In this document: piece by piece, positions 26,792-35,437 of the stretch | How the letters are laid out: each line of letters begins with the position of its first letter | Numbering within the stretch: position 1 is the first letter of the stretch | Assembly: GCA_900544715.1 (NCBI GenBank) | Contig: UQWL01000003.1 | Location: 139,236-203,235, forward strand | DNA from: an uncultured Oscillospiraceae bacterium | Lineage (GTDB): Bacteria; Bacillota; Clostridia; Oscillospirales; Acutalibacteraceae | Direction of reading: 5' to 3' | Length of the DNA stretch: 64,000 nucleotides | Translations under genes and position numbers: made by a program | The notes under the pieces: model-generated | The model's input: the letters and a program-made list of their open reading frames with translations, nothing else | What the model was told of the DNA's origin: nothing | The model's database searches: none

Positions 26792-27664
26792 ATGAAAGAA
26801 AGGAAAGCGCTCGCCTGCCTCGCAGCGGGGGCCCTCACAGCCGCCGCGGGAGCCGTATGGTATTTGGAGAATAACGATTTGGAGACGACGCAGCTTTTTT
26901 ATCAGGATGATAAGCTGCCGGCGGCTTTTGACGGCTTTCGCATCGCGCAGGTGGCGGATTTGCACGATAAGCAGTTTGGCACCGGCCAGGAGCGGCTGCT
27001 CTCCGCGCTGCGGGCGGTAAAACCGGATTGTATTGTGATGACGGGGGATTTGATCGACCGGCGGCGCAGGGGCGGTAGGTCTGCCGCCGTATTCATCCGG
27101 GGCGCGGCCCGGATCGCTCCGGTTTATTTCGTGACGGGCAACCATGAAAATTGGTCTGGAAAAGAGGAGGAGGTCAAGCGCTTTCTCGCACAAGAGAAGG
27201 TTACTGTTTTAGATGACCGCTGTGAAACGCTCACGCGAGGCAATGAATCAATCACGTTGGCGGGCGTATCCGACGAAACGTGCCAACCAGCGGAAAGCCG
27301 GAGGGATGGGCAGGAGGCTTTGCTCCCGGCGCTCGGCAGGCTGCTGGGGGGGCGGGAGAGCTTTACGATCCTCTTGGCGCATCACCCGGAGCGCATCGCT
27401 ACATATGCACAGGCGGGCGTGGATCTCGTTTTTTGCGGGCATGCGCACGGCGGCCAGTTCCGCCTGCCCGGCATTGGCGGGCTGTATGCGCCGGGGCAGG
27501 GTGTTTTCCCGAAGTATACGGCAGGGCTGTATACCATGGAGGCGACGACAATGATTGTCAGCCGCGGCTTGGGCAACAGCCTGTTTCCCCTGAGGCTGCA
27601 TAATTGCCCGGAGCTTGTTGCAGTAACGTTGAAAAAGGGCATAGCTGCCTCTGAAATGAAATAA
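26792..27664 (+). CDS. Membrane-anchored metallophosphoesterase (YaeI/YkuE-like)
   Basis: 290 residues. An N-terminal hydrophobic anchor (ALACLAAGALTAAAGAVW) precedes the calcineurin-like domain with all motifs: VADLHD, GDLIDRR, GNHENW, LLAHHPER and GHAHGGQ. Related proteins remove phosphate from lipid-linked substrates at the membrane. AGGAGG lies ten bases before the ATG at 26792; a GTG three bases earlier is also possible. Confidence 0.92.
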   Translation: MKERKALACLAAGALTAAAGAVWYLENNDLETTQLFYQDDKLPAAFDGFRIAQVADLHDKQFGTGQERLLSALRAVKPDCIVMTGDLIDRRRRGGRSAAVFIRGAARIAPVYFVTGNHENWSGKEEEVKRFLAQEKVTVLDDRCETLTRGNESITLAGVSDETCQPAESRRDGQEALLPALGRLLGGRESFTILLAHHPERIATYAQAGVDLVFCGHAHGGQFRLPGIGGLYAPGQGVFPKYTAGLYTMEATTMIVSRGLGNSLFPLRLHNCPELVAVTLKKGIAASEMK

Positions 27665-27700
27665 GATCCAGCCTTCTGCACAGGCGGAAGGCTGGATCTT
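27663..27700. terminator. Terminator between convergent genes
   Basis: 14-bp stem AAGATCCAGCCTTC with its complement (27663-27676 and 27687-27700), between the phosphoesterase and the ABC permease genes. Confidence 0.75.
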
Positions 27701-27721
27701 GTAATATGGCGCGAAATCACG

Positions 27722-28972
27722 TCAGGCTTTCGCGCCGCGCAGGATACGCACGAGCTCCTTGAATTTCGGCGGCTTGCCATACATCAGCACGCCCACGCGG
27801 TAAATGCCTGCCGCGAGGAAACCGATGCCGATGATGGAAGCAAAGAGAATTATAATCGAAAGAAGAATCTGGATGGGGGGCACCTCGCTCATCGCAATCC
27901 GGGCGAACATCGCCATAGGTGAGGTGAAGGGCACGAAGGAGAGCACCTTCATCAACACGCTATCCACCTTGCCGCCGACCATGGAGAAGATCGTTGCCAT
28001 AAAGGAGGCGACAAAGAGCATCACAACCGGCATGACGAGCGTGTTGGTATCCTCCATGCGGCTGGCAAGAGAGGCGAGCGCGCCGAAGAGGAACGCATAG
28101 AGGAAATAACCGGTGACGAAGAACAGGATCGTATAGAGCACCAGCTCCAACGGCATGTCGAACAGGGAGGTGATGACAGAGCCGCTGTCCCAATAGCTTT
28201 TATTCAAATTGAAGAACACAAATGCCGAGCCTATGATCAGCACGAGCTGCACAAGCCCCGCGAGCCCTGTGCCGACCACCTTGCCAAACATCAGGCTGCT
28301 GGGTTTCGCAGAGGTAATCAGCAGCTCCATGGCCTTGGAGCTTTTTTCCGTGACAACGCTCTGTGCGACAAACTGGCCGTACATCAAAATTGTCATATAC
28401 AAGGCAAACATCAGGATAAAGGTGTAAAAATAGCTCTTCATCTGATCCTTGCCGGTGGTGATCGTTTCGCCCTGCGCCTGAGCGGAGAGAAGCTGCTGCG
28501 ACTGTTCGGCGCTCAGGCCGAGCGTCTGCATCGTATCCGCCCGATATTTGGTGACGACAAGCTCATCGAGCGTGTAGGAAACCGTATCCGTCATGCTGAT
28601 GTTGCCCACGATATATTGATATTTCAGGGGAGCCTGCAAAAGCAGGGCGAAGCGGTACGAACCATCCTCCACCTTTGCCTTGAGTGCGTCGGTATCCGCA
28701 TCGGCCAGCGTCCACTCATATTGCGGCAGGGCCGCGGAGAAAAAGGCGAGGCTTTCCTGCGCGTTGGCGCCGGATGAGTCCGCCAACGCTACGATTTCCC
28801 GCTCCTGGCCGGGCTCCTCCGTCTGTGTACCGGAGCTGAACGCCTCCTTCACGCGCGGGAAAAAGAGCACGCCGCCGAGCAAGAGGATCGCAAGGAGCGT
28901 AATGGCGATAAAAACCTTGTTTTTGGCATAGTTTTTGAATTCAAACCGGAATACTGTAAAAAACTGCTTCAT
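27722..28972 (-). CDS. ABC-2 type exporter permease (NatB-like)
   Basis: 416 residues. One N-terminal helix (VFIAITLLAILLLGGVLFF), a large extracellular domain (about 40-170), then five to six helices at the C-terminal half, the usual NatB layout. The start ATG overlaps the ATPase gene stop by 4 bases. It would export sodium, a drug or a peptide; the substrate is not readable. Confidence 0.9.
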   Translation of the reverse strand: MKQFFTVFRFEFKNYAKNKVFIAITLLAILLLGGVLFFPRVKEAFSSGTQTEEPGQEREIVALADSSGANAQESLAFFSAALPQYEWTLADADTDALKAKVEDGSYRFALLLQAPLKYQYIVGNISMTDTVSYTLDELVVTKYRADTMQTLGLSAEQSQQLLSAQAQGETITTGKDQMKSYFYTFILMFALYMTILMYGQFVAQSVVTEKSSKAMELLITSAKPSSLMFGKVVGTGLAGLVQLVLIIGSAFVFFNLNKSYWDSGSVITSLFDMPLELVLYTILFFVTGYFLYAFLFGALASLASRMEDTNTLVMPVVMLFVASFMATIFSMVGGKVDSVLMKVLSFVPFTSPMAMFARIAMSEVPPIQILLSIIILFASIIGIGFLAAGIYRVGVLMYGKPPKFKELVRILRGAKA

Positions 28973-29880
28973 ACCGCTCCCTCCGTATAGCTGACAAAGA
29001 TATCGTTGAGCGAAGGCTCATAAACCTGGAATCCATCGAGATCAAAACCTTGGCCGGTCAGCGCGGTCAAAAAGGCGTCCTTTTGATCGACGGCGGCGAG
29101 GGTAATCAGCAGGTCGCCGTCTTTATCATCCACTTGTTTTATCAATTCTGTGGGCAGCGAGGCCGCCCATTGCCGGATCGCTTCCGTTTGGCGGGTGGAA
29201 ACAAGCAGGCGGTTTCGTTCATAGCCGCGCTTGATGTCCCGGATATTGCCGGAAAGCACGATTTTACCCTGATTGAGGATTGCAATTTCGTTACAGAATT
29301 CCTCCACATAGTTCATCTGATGGCTGGAGAAAAACACGATCTTCCCCTGTTGGATGCACTCCTTCACCAGATCCTCCAGCAGCATCGCGTTCACAGGGTC
29401 GAGGCCAGAAAACGGCTCGTCGAGGATCACGATCTGCGGATCACAGATGAGCGTTGCCACAAGCTGAATTTTTTGTTGGTTGCCTTTAGAGAGCGTATCA
29501 AGCCGCTTGTTGGCATATTCGCCCATGCCGAGGCGGTCAAGCAGACGCAGCGCATCCTTTTTGGCCTGTCTGGCCGGAACGCCCTGCAAGGCCGCAAAAT
29601 AAAGCAGCTGCTCCATGATGAGCTTTTTGGGATACAACCCGCGCTCCTCCGGCAGGTAGCCGATCCGAACCCGGTTTACGTCCATCGGTTTCCCATCAAT
29701 TAGCACACGCCCGCTATCCGCCTGAAAAACTTGCATGACGATTCGGATCATAGTTGTTTTGCCCGCTCCGTTTCGCCCGAGCAGGCCGAGCGCGCGCCCG
29801 CTCTCCACGCTTAGATCAATGCCCTTGAGCACCTGCTTTGCACCGAAGCTCTTGGTGATGTTTTCGGCTGTCAGCCGCAT
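28969..29880 (-). CDS. ABC exporter ATP-binding protein (NatA-like)
   Basis: 303 residues. Walker A GRNGAGKT (35-42), signature LSKGNQQK, Walker B IVILDEPFSGLDP and switch His in FFSSHQM. The C-terminal 80 residues carry the DUF4162-like accessory domain common in NatA proteins. ATG at 29878-29880 follows AAAGGAG, shorter than the longest open frame. First gene of the pair, overlapping the permease gene as ATGA. Confidence 0.93.
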   Translation of the reverse strand: MRLTAENITKSFGAKQVLKGIDLSVESGRALGLLGRNGAGKTTMIRIVMQVFQADSGRVLIDGKPMDVNRVRIGYLPEERGLYPKKLIMEQLLYFAALQGVPARQAKKDALRLLDRLGMGEYANKRLDTLSKGNQQKIQLVATLICDPQIVILDEPFSGLDPVNAMLLEDLVKECIQQGKIVFFSSHQMNYVEEFCNEIAILNQGKIVLSGNIRDIKRGYERNRLLVSTRQTEAIRQWAASLPTELIKQVDDKDGDLLITLAAVDQKDAFLTALTGQGFDLDGFQVYEPSLNDIFVSYTEGAV

Positions 29881-30003
29881 GAAACCACTCCTTTCACCGG
29901 GCGGTATGCCGCCCCTACCCTGTTTTTTAACAGAAGATCCATTCAACGGATTCAGTATACGGGTTTTGTCAGCAGCCGTCAAGCGTTTCTGTTAAAACCT
30001 GGA

Positions 30004-30468
30004 TTAAAGCTTGCGTTTATAATAGATAAAAGCAATCATAAGGACGGCAACAAAAAAGAGCATTACAGCCAACAGCGTTAAAAAAACCGCAGGGCTCAAA
30101 AAACTTGCCGTCACAACAGCGGGGGGTAGCACGAAAAACAGCGCCCAACCAACTGCGGAAAACGCCTTTCGGCTGATAAGCTGTGTGCGCTCATCCGTTT
30201 CTTCCACATAGGCCTTTTGGAGCTTCTCCGGATTGCGGCAGGTGAGGATCGTGGAGATCAGCGCCAGCAGGCTGCACACCAGCAGGGCTAGCACCATGCC
30301 ATCCTGAAACCCCCGCATGAAATCGGTCAGATTGCTTTGTGCCAACGGACTCCACTGGAAGCGGAACAGCAGAAAGCTCGCAGCGGACAGCAAGGTAGGA
30401 ATCCAGACAAGGATCCCCCTGCGGATCATTGTTTTTTTGTATTTGCTGAATTTGTTCGGCTCATTCAA
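30004..30468 (-). CDS. Small membrane protein partnered with XRE regulator
   Basis: 154 residues with four hydrophobic segments in two pairs, separated by a charged EETDERTQLISRKA segment, a motif seen in small DUF2178/DUF3796-type membrane proteins. Start is a TTG at 30466-30468, eight bases after GGAGG which lies inside the end of the regulator gene. Such regulator/membrane-protein pairs are widespread in Firmicutes; role unknown. Confidence 0.8.
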   Translation of the reverse strand: MNEPNKFSKYKKTMIRRGILVWIPTLLSAASFLLFRFQWSPLAQSNLTDFMRGFQDGMVLALLVCSLLALISTILTCRNPEKLQKAYVEETDERTQLISRKAFSAVGWALFFVLPPAVVTASFLSPAVFLTLLAVMLFFVAVLMIAFIYYKRKL

Positions 30469-30471
30469 CGG

Positions 30472-30669
30472 TTATTCCTCCTCAAACAGAAACAGTTCTT
30501 CAATCGCGCATCCAAAATAGCGCGCCAGCTTAAACGCCAGCGGCAAAGAAGCAGTGTATTTGCCCACCTCCAGGGAGGTGATCGTCTGCCGCGATACACC
30601 GACCGCCTGCGCCAACTCCTCCTGGGAAAGCCGGCGCTGCTTGCGGAATGCGGCGATATGATTTTCCAT
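30472..30669 (-). CDS. YozG-like XRE transcriptional regulator
   Basis: 65 residues made of one helix-turn-helix domain: RRLSQEELAQAVGVSRQTITSLEVGKY, ending in an acidic FLFEEE tail. Probably represses its own two-gene operon. AAGGTGG precedes the ATG. Confidence 0.9.
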   Translation of the reverse strand: MENHIAAFRKQRRLSQEELAQAVGVSRQTITSLEVGKYTASLPLAFKLARYFGCAIEELFLFEEE

Positions 30670-30776
30670 GCCGCACCACCTTTCTTACATATGTGTAAAG
30701 CTCACTTTGCAAATTTAGTATAGCGTGCTTTGCATCATTTGTCAAGTATGCTTTGCAAAAGAGTTAGACAAAACAA

Positions 30777-30812
30777 GAGCTGCCAAACGGAATTCACCAC
30801 TTGGCAGCCCTT
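30777..30812 (-). terminator. Terminator of the fucose operon
   Basis: Stem GCTGCCAA/TTGGCAGC (30779-30786 with 30801-30808) followed on the minus strand by a TCTTGTTTTG tract, just past fucI. Confidence 0.75.
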
Positions 30813-30836
30813 TTCAGATTGCTATAGCTTCGATTT

Positions 30837-32597
30837 TTACCGGTAGAGCGGGCCGTAGGCAGCGCATGCTCTGTAATCCGCGCTCTCGAGGTCCTTTGTG
30901 CCGAAGGCACCCCAAGCGTGTGGGCGGTAGAGGTCGTCATCGAATACATTGTGCAGCGCCACCGGGATGCGCAGCATGCTGGCAAGCGTAATCAAATCCT
31001 TGCCGATGTGCCCGTAGGTCAGGGAGCCGTGGTTTGCCCCCCAGTTTGCCATCACAGAGTAAACATCCTGAAACGCACCCTTGCCGGTCAGGCGGGGAAC
31101 GAACCAGGTCGTCGGCCAAGTTGGGTCGGTGCGCTGGTCGAGAACGCTGTGGATTTCATCCGGCAGCGTGACCGTGTAGCCCTCCGCGAGCTGAAGGACC
31201 GGGCCGACGCCTTTGATGAGGTTGACGCGGATCATCGTCACAGGCATTTCGGCCTGTGTTTTGAAGTGGGAGGAAAATCCGCCGCCTCGGAAATAACCGA
31301 GATCAGCCGGGCACCAGTCGGTGGCCGTGGTCATGGCCTCGATATCCTCGTCCGTAACGTCCCACCACTTTTTGATGAGGTTCCTGCCCGTCTCATCTTT
31401 GCATAATCCGGTCGCATCGAGCGCAGCCGCGCCGGAGTTGATCAGATGGATAAAGCCGCCCGCTGCAGGCCCCTCTGGCGTTTTGCCGGTAACGCGTTTG
31501 ACCGCCTCCGGGCTCCAATAGGTGCGTACGTCCGCAAAGACGCTCGCCGTGCCTGTGAGGAGCTTCCCAAAGAGCATGGCAAGGCCATTTAAGCCGTCGT
31601 TTTCGGTCGCAAAGGTAATTGGCTCCTTCTTGCCGTTCCAGTCAAAGCTTGAATTGAGGATCGCCTCAGTGAAATCGCCGTTGGGCATGAAGTCCGTCCA
31701 CATGCGCTGGCCCTGGAAGCCGCCGAGGATTGCGTTGCGCCCGAGGGCCTCTTCGTGGCGGCCGATGCCGTTTAATTTCTTATTGCCGAGCAGGATATCG
31801 CGGCAGATAAGCGTCATCTTCACGACGAAATCCCACTCGTATTCCTTGCGCGCACGGTCGTGCGGGTTGGCATTTTTATCAAAGCCTTCTTTGCAGTGCG
31901 CGCGCGTCCAGGCATATGCTTTTTCAAACTCTTCCTGATCATAGATACCGAGCTCGTAACGGCGTAGAACCTCGGACATATCGACCCACTCTGCGCGGAT
32001 GCCAAGATATTCCTGCAAAAACTGCGCGTCGCAGTTGGAGCCTGCGATGCCCATGGCGACCGCGCCGATACCGACATACGCCTTATTTCGCATCTGACCG
32101 ACCGCTGCCGCACAGCGGGCGAAGCGCAGGATTTTTTCCGCAACGTCAGCGGGGATGGTGTTGTCATCCGCATCCTGCACATCGTGGCCATAGATGGAGA
32201 AGGCGGGCAGGCCGCGCTGCGCATGGGCTGCCATGGCCGCCGCGAGATACACGGCGCCCGGGCGCTCCGTGCCGTTAAAACCCCAGACGGCCTTGACGGT
32301 CAGCGGGTCGAGATCCATCGTTTCGCTGCCGTAACACCAGCAGGGCGTCACAGAGAGCGTGGCGCATACATTCTGCGTAGCGAAGTAGTCGGCGCACTTT
32401 GCCGCCTCCGCACCGCCGCCGATCGTGCAGGGGGAGACGACGCATTCCATGGGCGTGCCGTCAGTATAGAAGACGTTTTCCTCAATCAGCTGTTTGGAAG
32501 CCTGCGCCATTGCCATGGTTTTGCCCTCCAGGCTTTCACGCACGCCGCCCCAGCGGCCGTCGATGATCGGTCGGATTCCGATTGTTGGTTTTGCCAT
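30837..32597 (-). CDS. fucI: L-fucose isomerase
   Basis: 586 residues, the usual length for FucI. It converts L-fucose to L-fuculose. The N-terminus (PTIGIRPIIDGRWGGVRESLE) and the CWCYGSETMD, NGTERPGAVYLAA and GANHGSLTYGHIG segments are family signatures. Start ATG at 32595-32597 has AAAGGA about eleven bases upstream; an ATG nine bases earlier is too close to it. Last gene of the GH30-fucA-fucU-fucK-fucI operon. Confidence 0.95.
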   Translation of the reverse strand: MAKPTIGIRPIIDGRWGGVRESLEGKTMAMAQASKQLIEENVFYTDGTPMECVVSPCTIGGGAEAAKCADYFATQNVCATLSVTPCWCYGSETMDLDPLTVKAVWGFNGTERPGAVYLAAAMAAHAQRGLPAFSIYGHDVQDADDNTIPADVAEKILRFARCAAAVGQMRNKAYVGIGAVAMGIAGSNCDAQFLQEYLGIRAEWVDMSEVLRRYELGIYDQEEFEKAYAWTRAHCKEGFDKNANPHDRARKEYEWDFVVKMTLICRDILLGNKKLNGIGRHEEALGRNAILGGFQGQRMWTDFMPNGDFTEAILNSSFDWNGKKEPITFATENDGLNGLAMLFGKLLTGTASVFADVRTYWSPEAVKRVTGKTPEGPAAGGFIHLINSGAAALDATGLCKDETGRNLIKKWWDVTDEDIEAMTTATDWCPADLGYFRGGGFSSHFKTQAEMPVTMIRVNLIKGVGPVLQLAEGYTVTLPDEIHSVLDQRTDPTWPTTWFVPRLTGKGAFQDVYSVMANWGANHGSLTYGHIGKDLITLASMLRIPVALHNVFDDDLYRPHAWGAFGTKDLESADYRACAAYGPLYR

Positions 32598-32613
32598 ATT
32601 CAGCATCTTCCTT

Positions 32614-34095
32614 TCAGGTGACAATATACTGTTGAAATTGATCATAAGCTGTATTCCAGCTTTGGGTATCTTTTGGCGCATAGGGGGTAACCGTTTCGCT
32701 CTGTGCAATAATTTTGCGCGCCTGCCGGATGTTTGCAATCGCCCCGCAGGCGATGAATTGCACGGCGAGGTTGCCGAGCACCGTTGCCTCAATCGGGCCC
32801 GCGAGCACGGGTACGCCGCAGGAATTGGCCGTCATCTGGCAGAGGAGGCCATCCTTCGTGCCGCCGCCGACCATATGGATCTGCCCGTAGGCTTTGCCGG
32901 TGCAGCTTTGGATTTTTTCAAAGGTCAGGCGGTATTTGAGCGCGAGGCTCTCATAGATGCAACGCATGACTTCGCCAACCGTCTGCGGGACATACTGCCC
33001 CGTTTTTTCACAGAATTCCCGCACCCGGCCCGGCAGGTCGCCCTGCGGGACGAATTCTGGCGCGTCCGGGTCAATGAAGCACTGGAAAGGATTTGCCGCA
33101 AGCGCCAGCTTTTCAAGTTGCGCATAGCTATAATCCTGCCCTTCCCGCTGCCATTGGCGGCGGCTTTCCTGAATGAGCCACAGGCCGATGATGTTTTTCA
33201 AAAATGTTGTTGTGCCTTCCACGCCGCGCTCATTGGTGATGTTCATAGCGGCGGAGGCTTCATTGATGAGCGGAGCCTCCAGCTCTGTGCCAAACAGCGA
33301 CCATGTGCCGCAGCTGATGAAGAGGAAATCCTTCTCCTGTGTGGGAACGGCAGCAACGGCGCTCTGCGTATCGTGCGAAGCGACCGTGACCACCTGCGCA
33401 GGGGGCAGCCCCAGCTCCGCACAGATCGATGGATCCAGCGGGCCGACGGTTTCGCCGGGCAGGGTGATCGGGGTCAGAATTCCGCCTGGAAGGCCGAGGC
33501 GGCGAAGCACCTCTTCCGACCAGCCGCCCGTTTGAGCGTCCATGAGCTGGGAGGTGGAGGCGATGGTGAACTCCGTTTTCTTTTCGCCTGTGAGCAGGTA
33601 ATTGAACAGATCCGGCATGAACAGCAGCGTTTTCGCCCGTTCGAGCAGTGCGGGGCGCTGCCGCTTCAACGCCATGAGCTGAAAAACGGTGTTGAGTTCC
33701 ATAAACTGGATGCCGGTTAAGCGATAGAACTCCTCCTGTGGGATGCTCTGAAAGCTCTCCTCCACCAGCCCTTTTGTGCGCTGGTCGCGATAGTGCACGG
33801 GATTGTCCAGCAGATAACCGCCTTCGTCGAGCAGGCCGAAATCCACGCCCCAGGTATCGATTGCCACCGTGTTGAAGCCGCCGTGTTGTTTTGCCTTCAG
33901 GAGACCCTGTTTGATTTCATAAAATTGGCGCAGCACATCCCAATAGAGGGTGCCGCGGATGGCCACCGGGTCGTTTGAGAACCGGTGCACCTCTTCCATG
34001 CGAATTTTTTCCCCGTCGAACGTGCCTAAAATGGCGCGCCCGCTCGAAGCGCCGAAGTCAAAGGCTAGAGCGCGTGAGGGATGCGGATAATGCAA
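32614..34095 (-). CDS. RhaB-type FGGY kinase, probable L-fuculokinase
   Basis: 493 residues. FDFGASSGRA (phosphate loop), DTWGVDFGLLD, CGTWSLFG and GGGTKDGLLCQ are typical of rhamnulokinase-type FGGY kinases. Placed between FucI and FucU it should phosphorylate L-fuculose rather than rhamnulose; this is from context. Start is a TTG at 34093-34095 after AGGAGG. Sixteen bases before fucI. Confidence 0.9.
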   Translation of the reverse strand: MHYPHPSRALAFDFGASSGRAILGTFDGEKIRMEEVHRFSNDPVAIRGTLYWDVLRQFYEIKQGLLKAKQHGGFNTVAIDTWGVDFGLLDEGGYLLDNPVHYRDQRTKGLVEESFQSIPQEEFYRLTGIQFMELNTVFQLMALKRQRPALLERAKTLLFMPDLFNYLLTGEKKTEFTIASTSQLMDAQTGGWSEEVLRRLGLPGGILTPITLPGETVGPLDPSICAELGLPPAQVVTVASHDTQSAVAAVPTQEKDFLFISCGTWSLFGTELEAPLINEASAAMNITNERGVEGTTTFLKNIIGLWLIQESRRQWQREGQDYSYAQLEKLALAANPFQCFIDPDAPEFVPQGDLPGRVREFCEKTGQYVPQTVGEVMRCIYESLALKYRLTFEKIQSCTGKAYGQIHMVGGGTKDGLLCQMTANSCGVPVLAGPIEATVLGNLAVQFIACGAIANIRQARKIIAQSETVTPYAPKDTQSWNTAYDQFQQYIVT

Positions 34096-34110
34096 CGTAA
34101 ACTCCTCCTG

Positions 34111-34536
34111 TCATTCGGTTACAACGCCTTTTTTGAGGATGATATTGGCATACAGGGCCGTTTCGCCGGTGGCGATGATTGCGTAGGCCTGTTTGGCCCG
34201 CTCATAGAAGGCGAAGCGCTCGACAAGTTCGGGTTTTACATTTTTTTGATGTTTCATAACAATCTCCCGGTATTCATCCCAAATGACCGGGCGGGGATCG
34301 CCCTGCGTGGTTGCCATGAGCGCGACAGGTGCGTCAACATAGGTATCCAGCGGCATGAGCTGGAGCATAGCGTCGAGCAGCTCGGGCACCGCGTGCCCAT
34401 CACAGCGGACGAGGCGTTGCGCGTTGCTCGCGGCAGGGAAATTGCCGTCGCCGATGACGATTTCATCGCCGTGGCCCATTTCCATCATAATTTTTAACAG
34501 CTCCGGAGAGAGAATGCTGGGAATGCCCTTGAGCAT
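34111..34536 (-). CDS. fucU: L-fucose mutarotase
   Basis: 141 residues of the RbsD/FucU family: MLKGIPSILSPELLKIMMEMGHGDEI start, DGNFPA, and a C-terminal YANIILKKG. It interconverts anomers of fucose so that the isomerase receives its preferred form. GGAGG eight bases before the ATG. Confidence 0.94.
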   Translation of the reverse strand: MLKGIPSILSPELLKIMMEMGHGDEIVIGDGNFPAASNAQRLVRCDGHAVPELLDAMLQLMPLDTYVDAPVALMATTQGDPRPVIWDEYREIVMKHQKNVKPELVERFAFYERAKQAYAIIATGETALYANIILKKGVVTE

Positions 34537-34612
34537 AAAAATGCCTCCTTATGGAATCGTCAAATGAGAGAAATCCATCTGGACATCTAATAGCGTGAAA
34601 GGAACTTTCACG

Positions 34613-35299
34613 TTACTTCTCTTCACGATAATGTTTAAAGCCCGGGTGCTTGCCTGTAATGCCGTAGCCTTCGCGCATGGAGCAGAGACGATCGATATTC
34701 TCATGGGAAATTTCCCGCTCGCCGCCGAGCAGATGTGCGACCAAGCTGATTTTTGCGTTGAGTTCGAGCGTTTCCATGCGGTAGTAGGCGGTGATGAGGT
34801 CGCAGCCTACGGTGAGCGCACCATGGTTCATCAACAGCAGCGCGTCGTGCTCCTGCAAATAGGGGGCGATCGCCTCCGGCACTTCATAAGTGGAGGGCGT
34901 GCCGTAGGGCGTAACGGGAACGCTACCGAGGGTCAGCACGGTTTCAATCATATTGTAGCGGTCCATATCGAGGTGGGCCACGGCAAAGCCGGTGGCCGTG
35001 GGCGGGTGGGCGTGCACCACAGCGCCTACATCCGCGCGCTCCTGATAGCAGCGCAGGTGCATCTTGATTTCAGAGGAGGGGCGGTAGCCATCGAGCCCCT
35101 CGAGCACCTCGCCCTTGTCGTTGATGCGCACGATCTTCTCCGGCGTGATGAAGCTTTTGCTGATGCCGGTGGGCGTGGCGAAATAGGTGCCGTCCTCGAG
35201 CTTGACGGAGACGTTGCCGTCGTTGGCGGCCACCCAGCCGAGCTGCCACATCTTGTGGCAGACGTCGCAGATTTGATCCTTGATTTCCATTTCGTTCAT
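34613..35299 (-). CDS. fucA: L-fuculose-phosphate aldolase (class II)
   Basis: 228 residues. Class II aldolase with zinc ligands in VVHAHPPTA and a second His in MNHGALTVG, plus the substrate loop ANDGNVSVKLEDG. It splits fuculose-1-phosphate into DHAP and lactaldehyde. The ATG at 35297-35299 is favoured by its distance from AAAGGA; an ATG twelve bases upstream is also in frame. No lactaldehyde reductase or microcompartment gene follows in the window. Confidence 0.93.
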   Translation of the reverse strand: MNEMEIKDQICDVCHKMWQLGWVAANDGNVSVKLEDGTYFATPTGISKSFITPEKIVRINDKGEVLEGLDGYRPSSEIKMHLRCYQERADVGAVVHAHPPTATGFAVAHLDMDRYNMIETVLTLGSVPVTPYGTPSTYEVPEAIAPYLQEHDALLLMNHGALTVGCDLITAYYRMETLELNAKISLVAHLLGGEREISHENIDRLCSMREGYGITGKHPGFKHYREEK

Positions 35300-35437
35300 T
35301 GTATGATCCATGTCCTTTCTATGCGTTACGCCCTTTTTGGGGCGCAAACCTGCTCGATGTTAAGGGAGAGGAGACGGCGCGCGCCGCATCCTTTCCCACA
35401 TGGCAAACGATTTTTGGAGCTGAAAAAGAAATTCGGG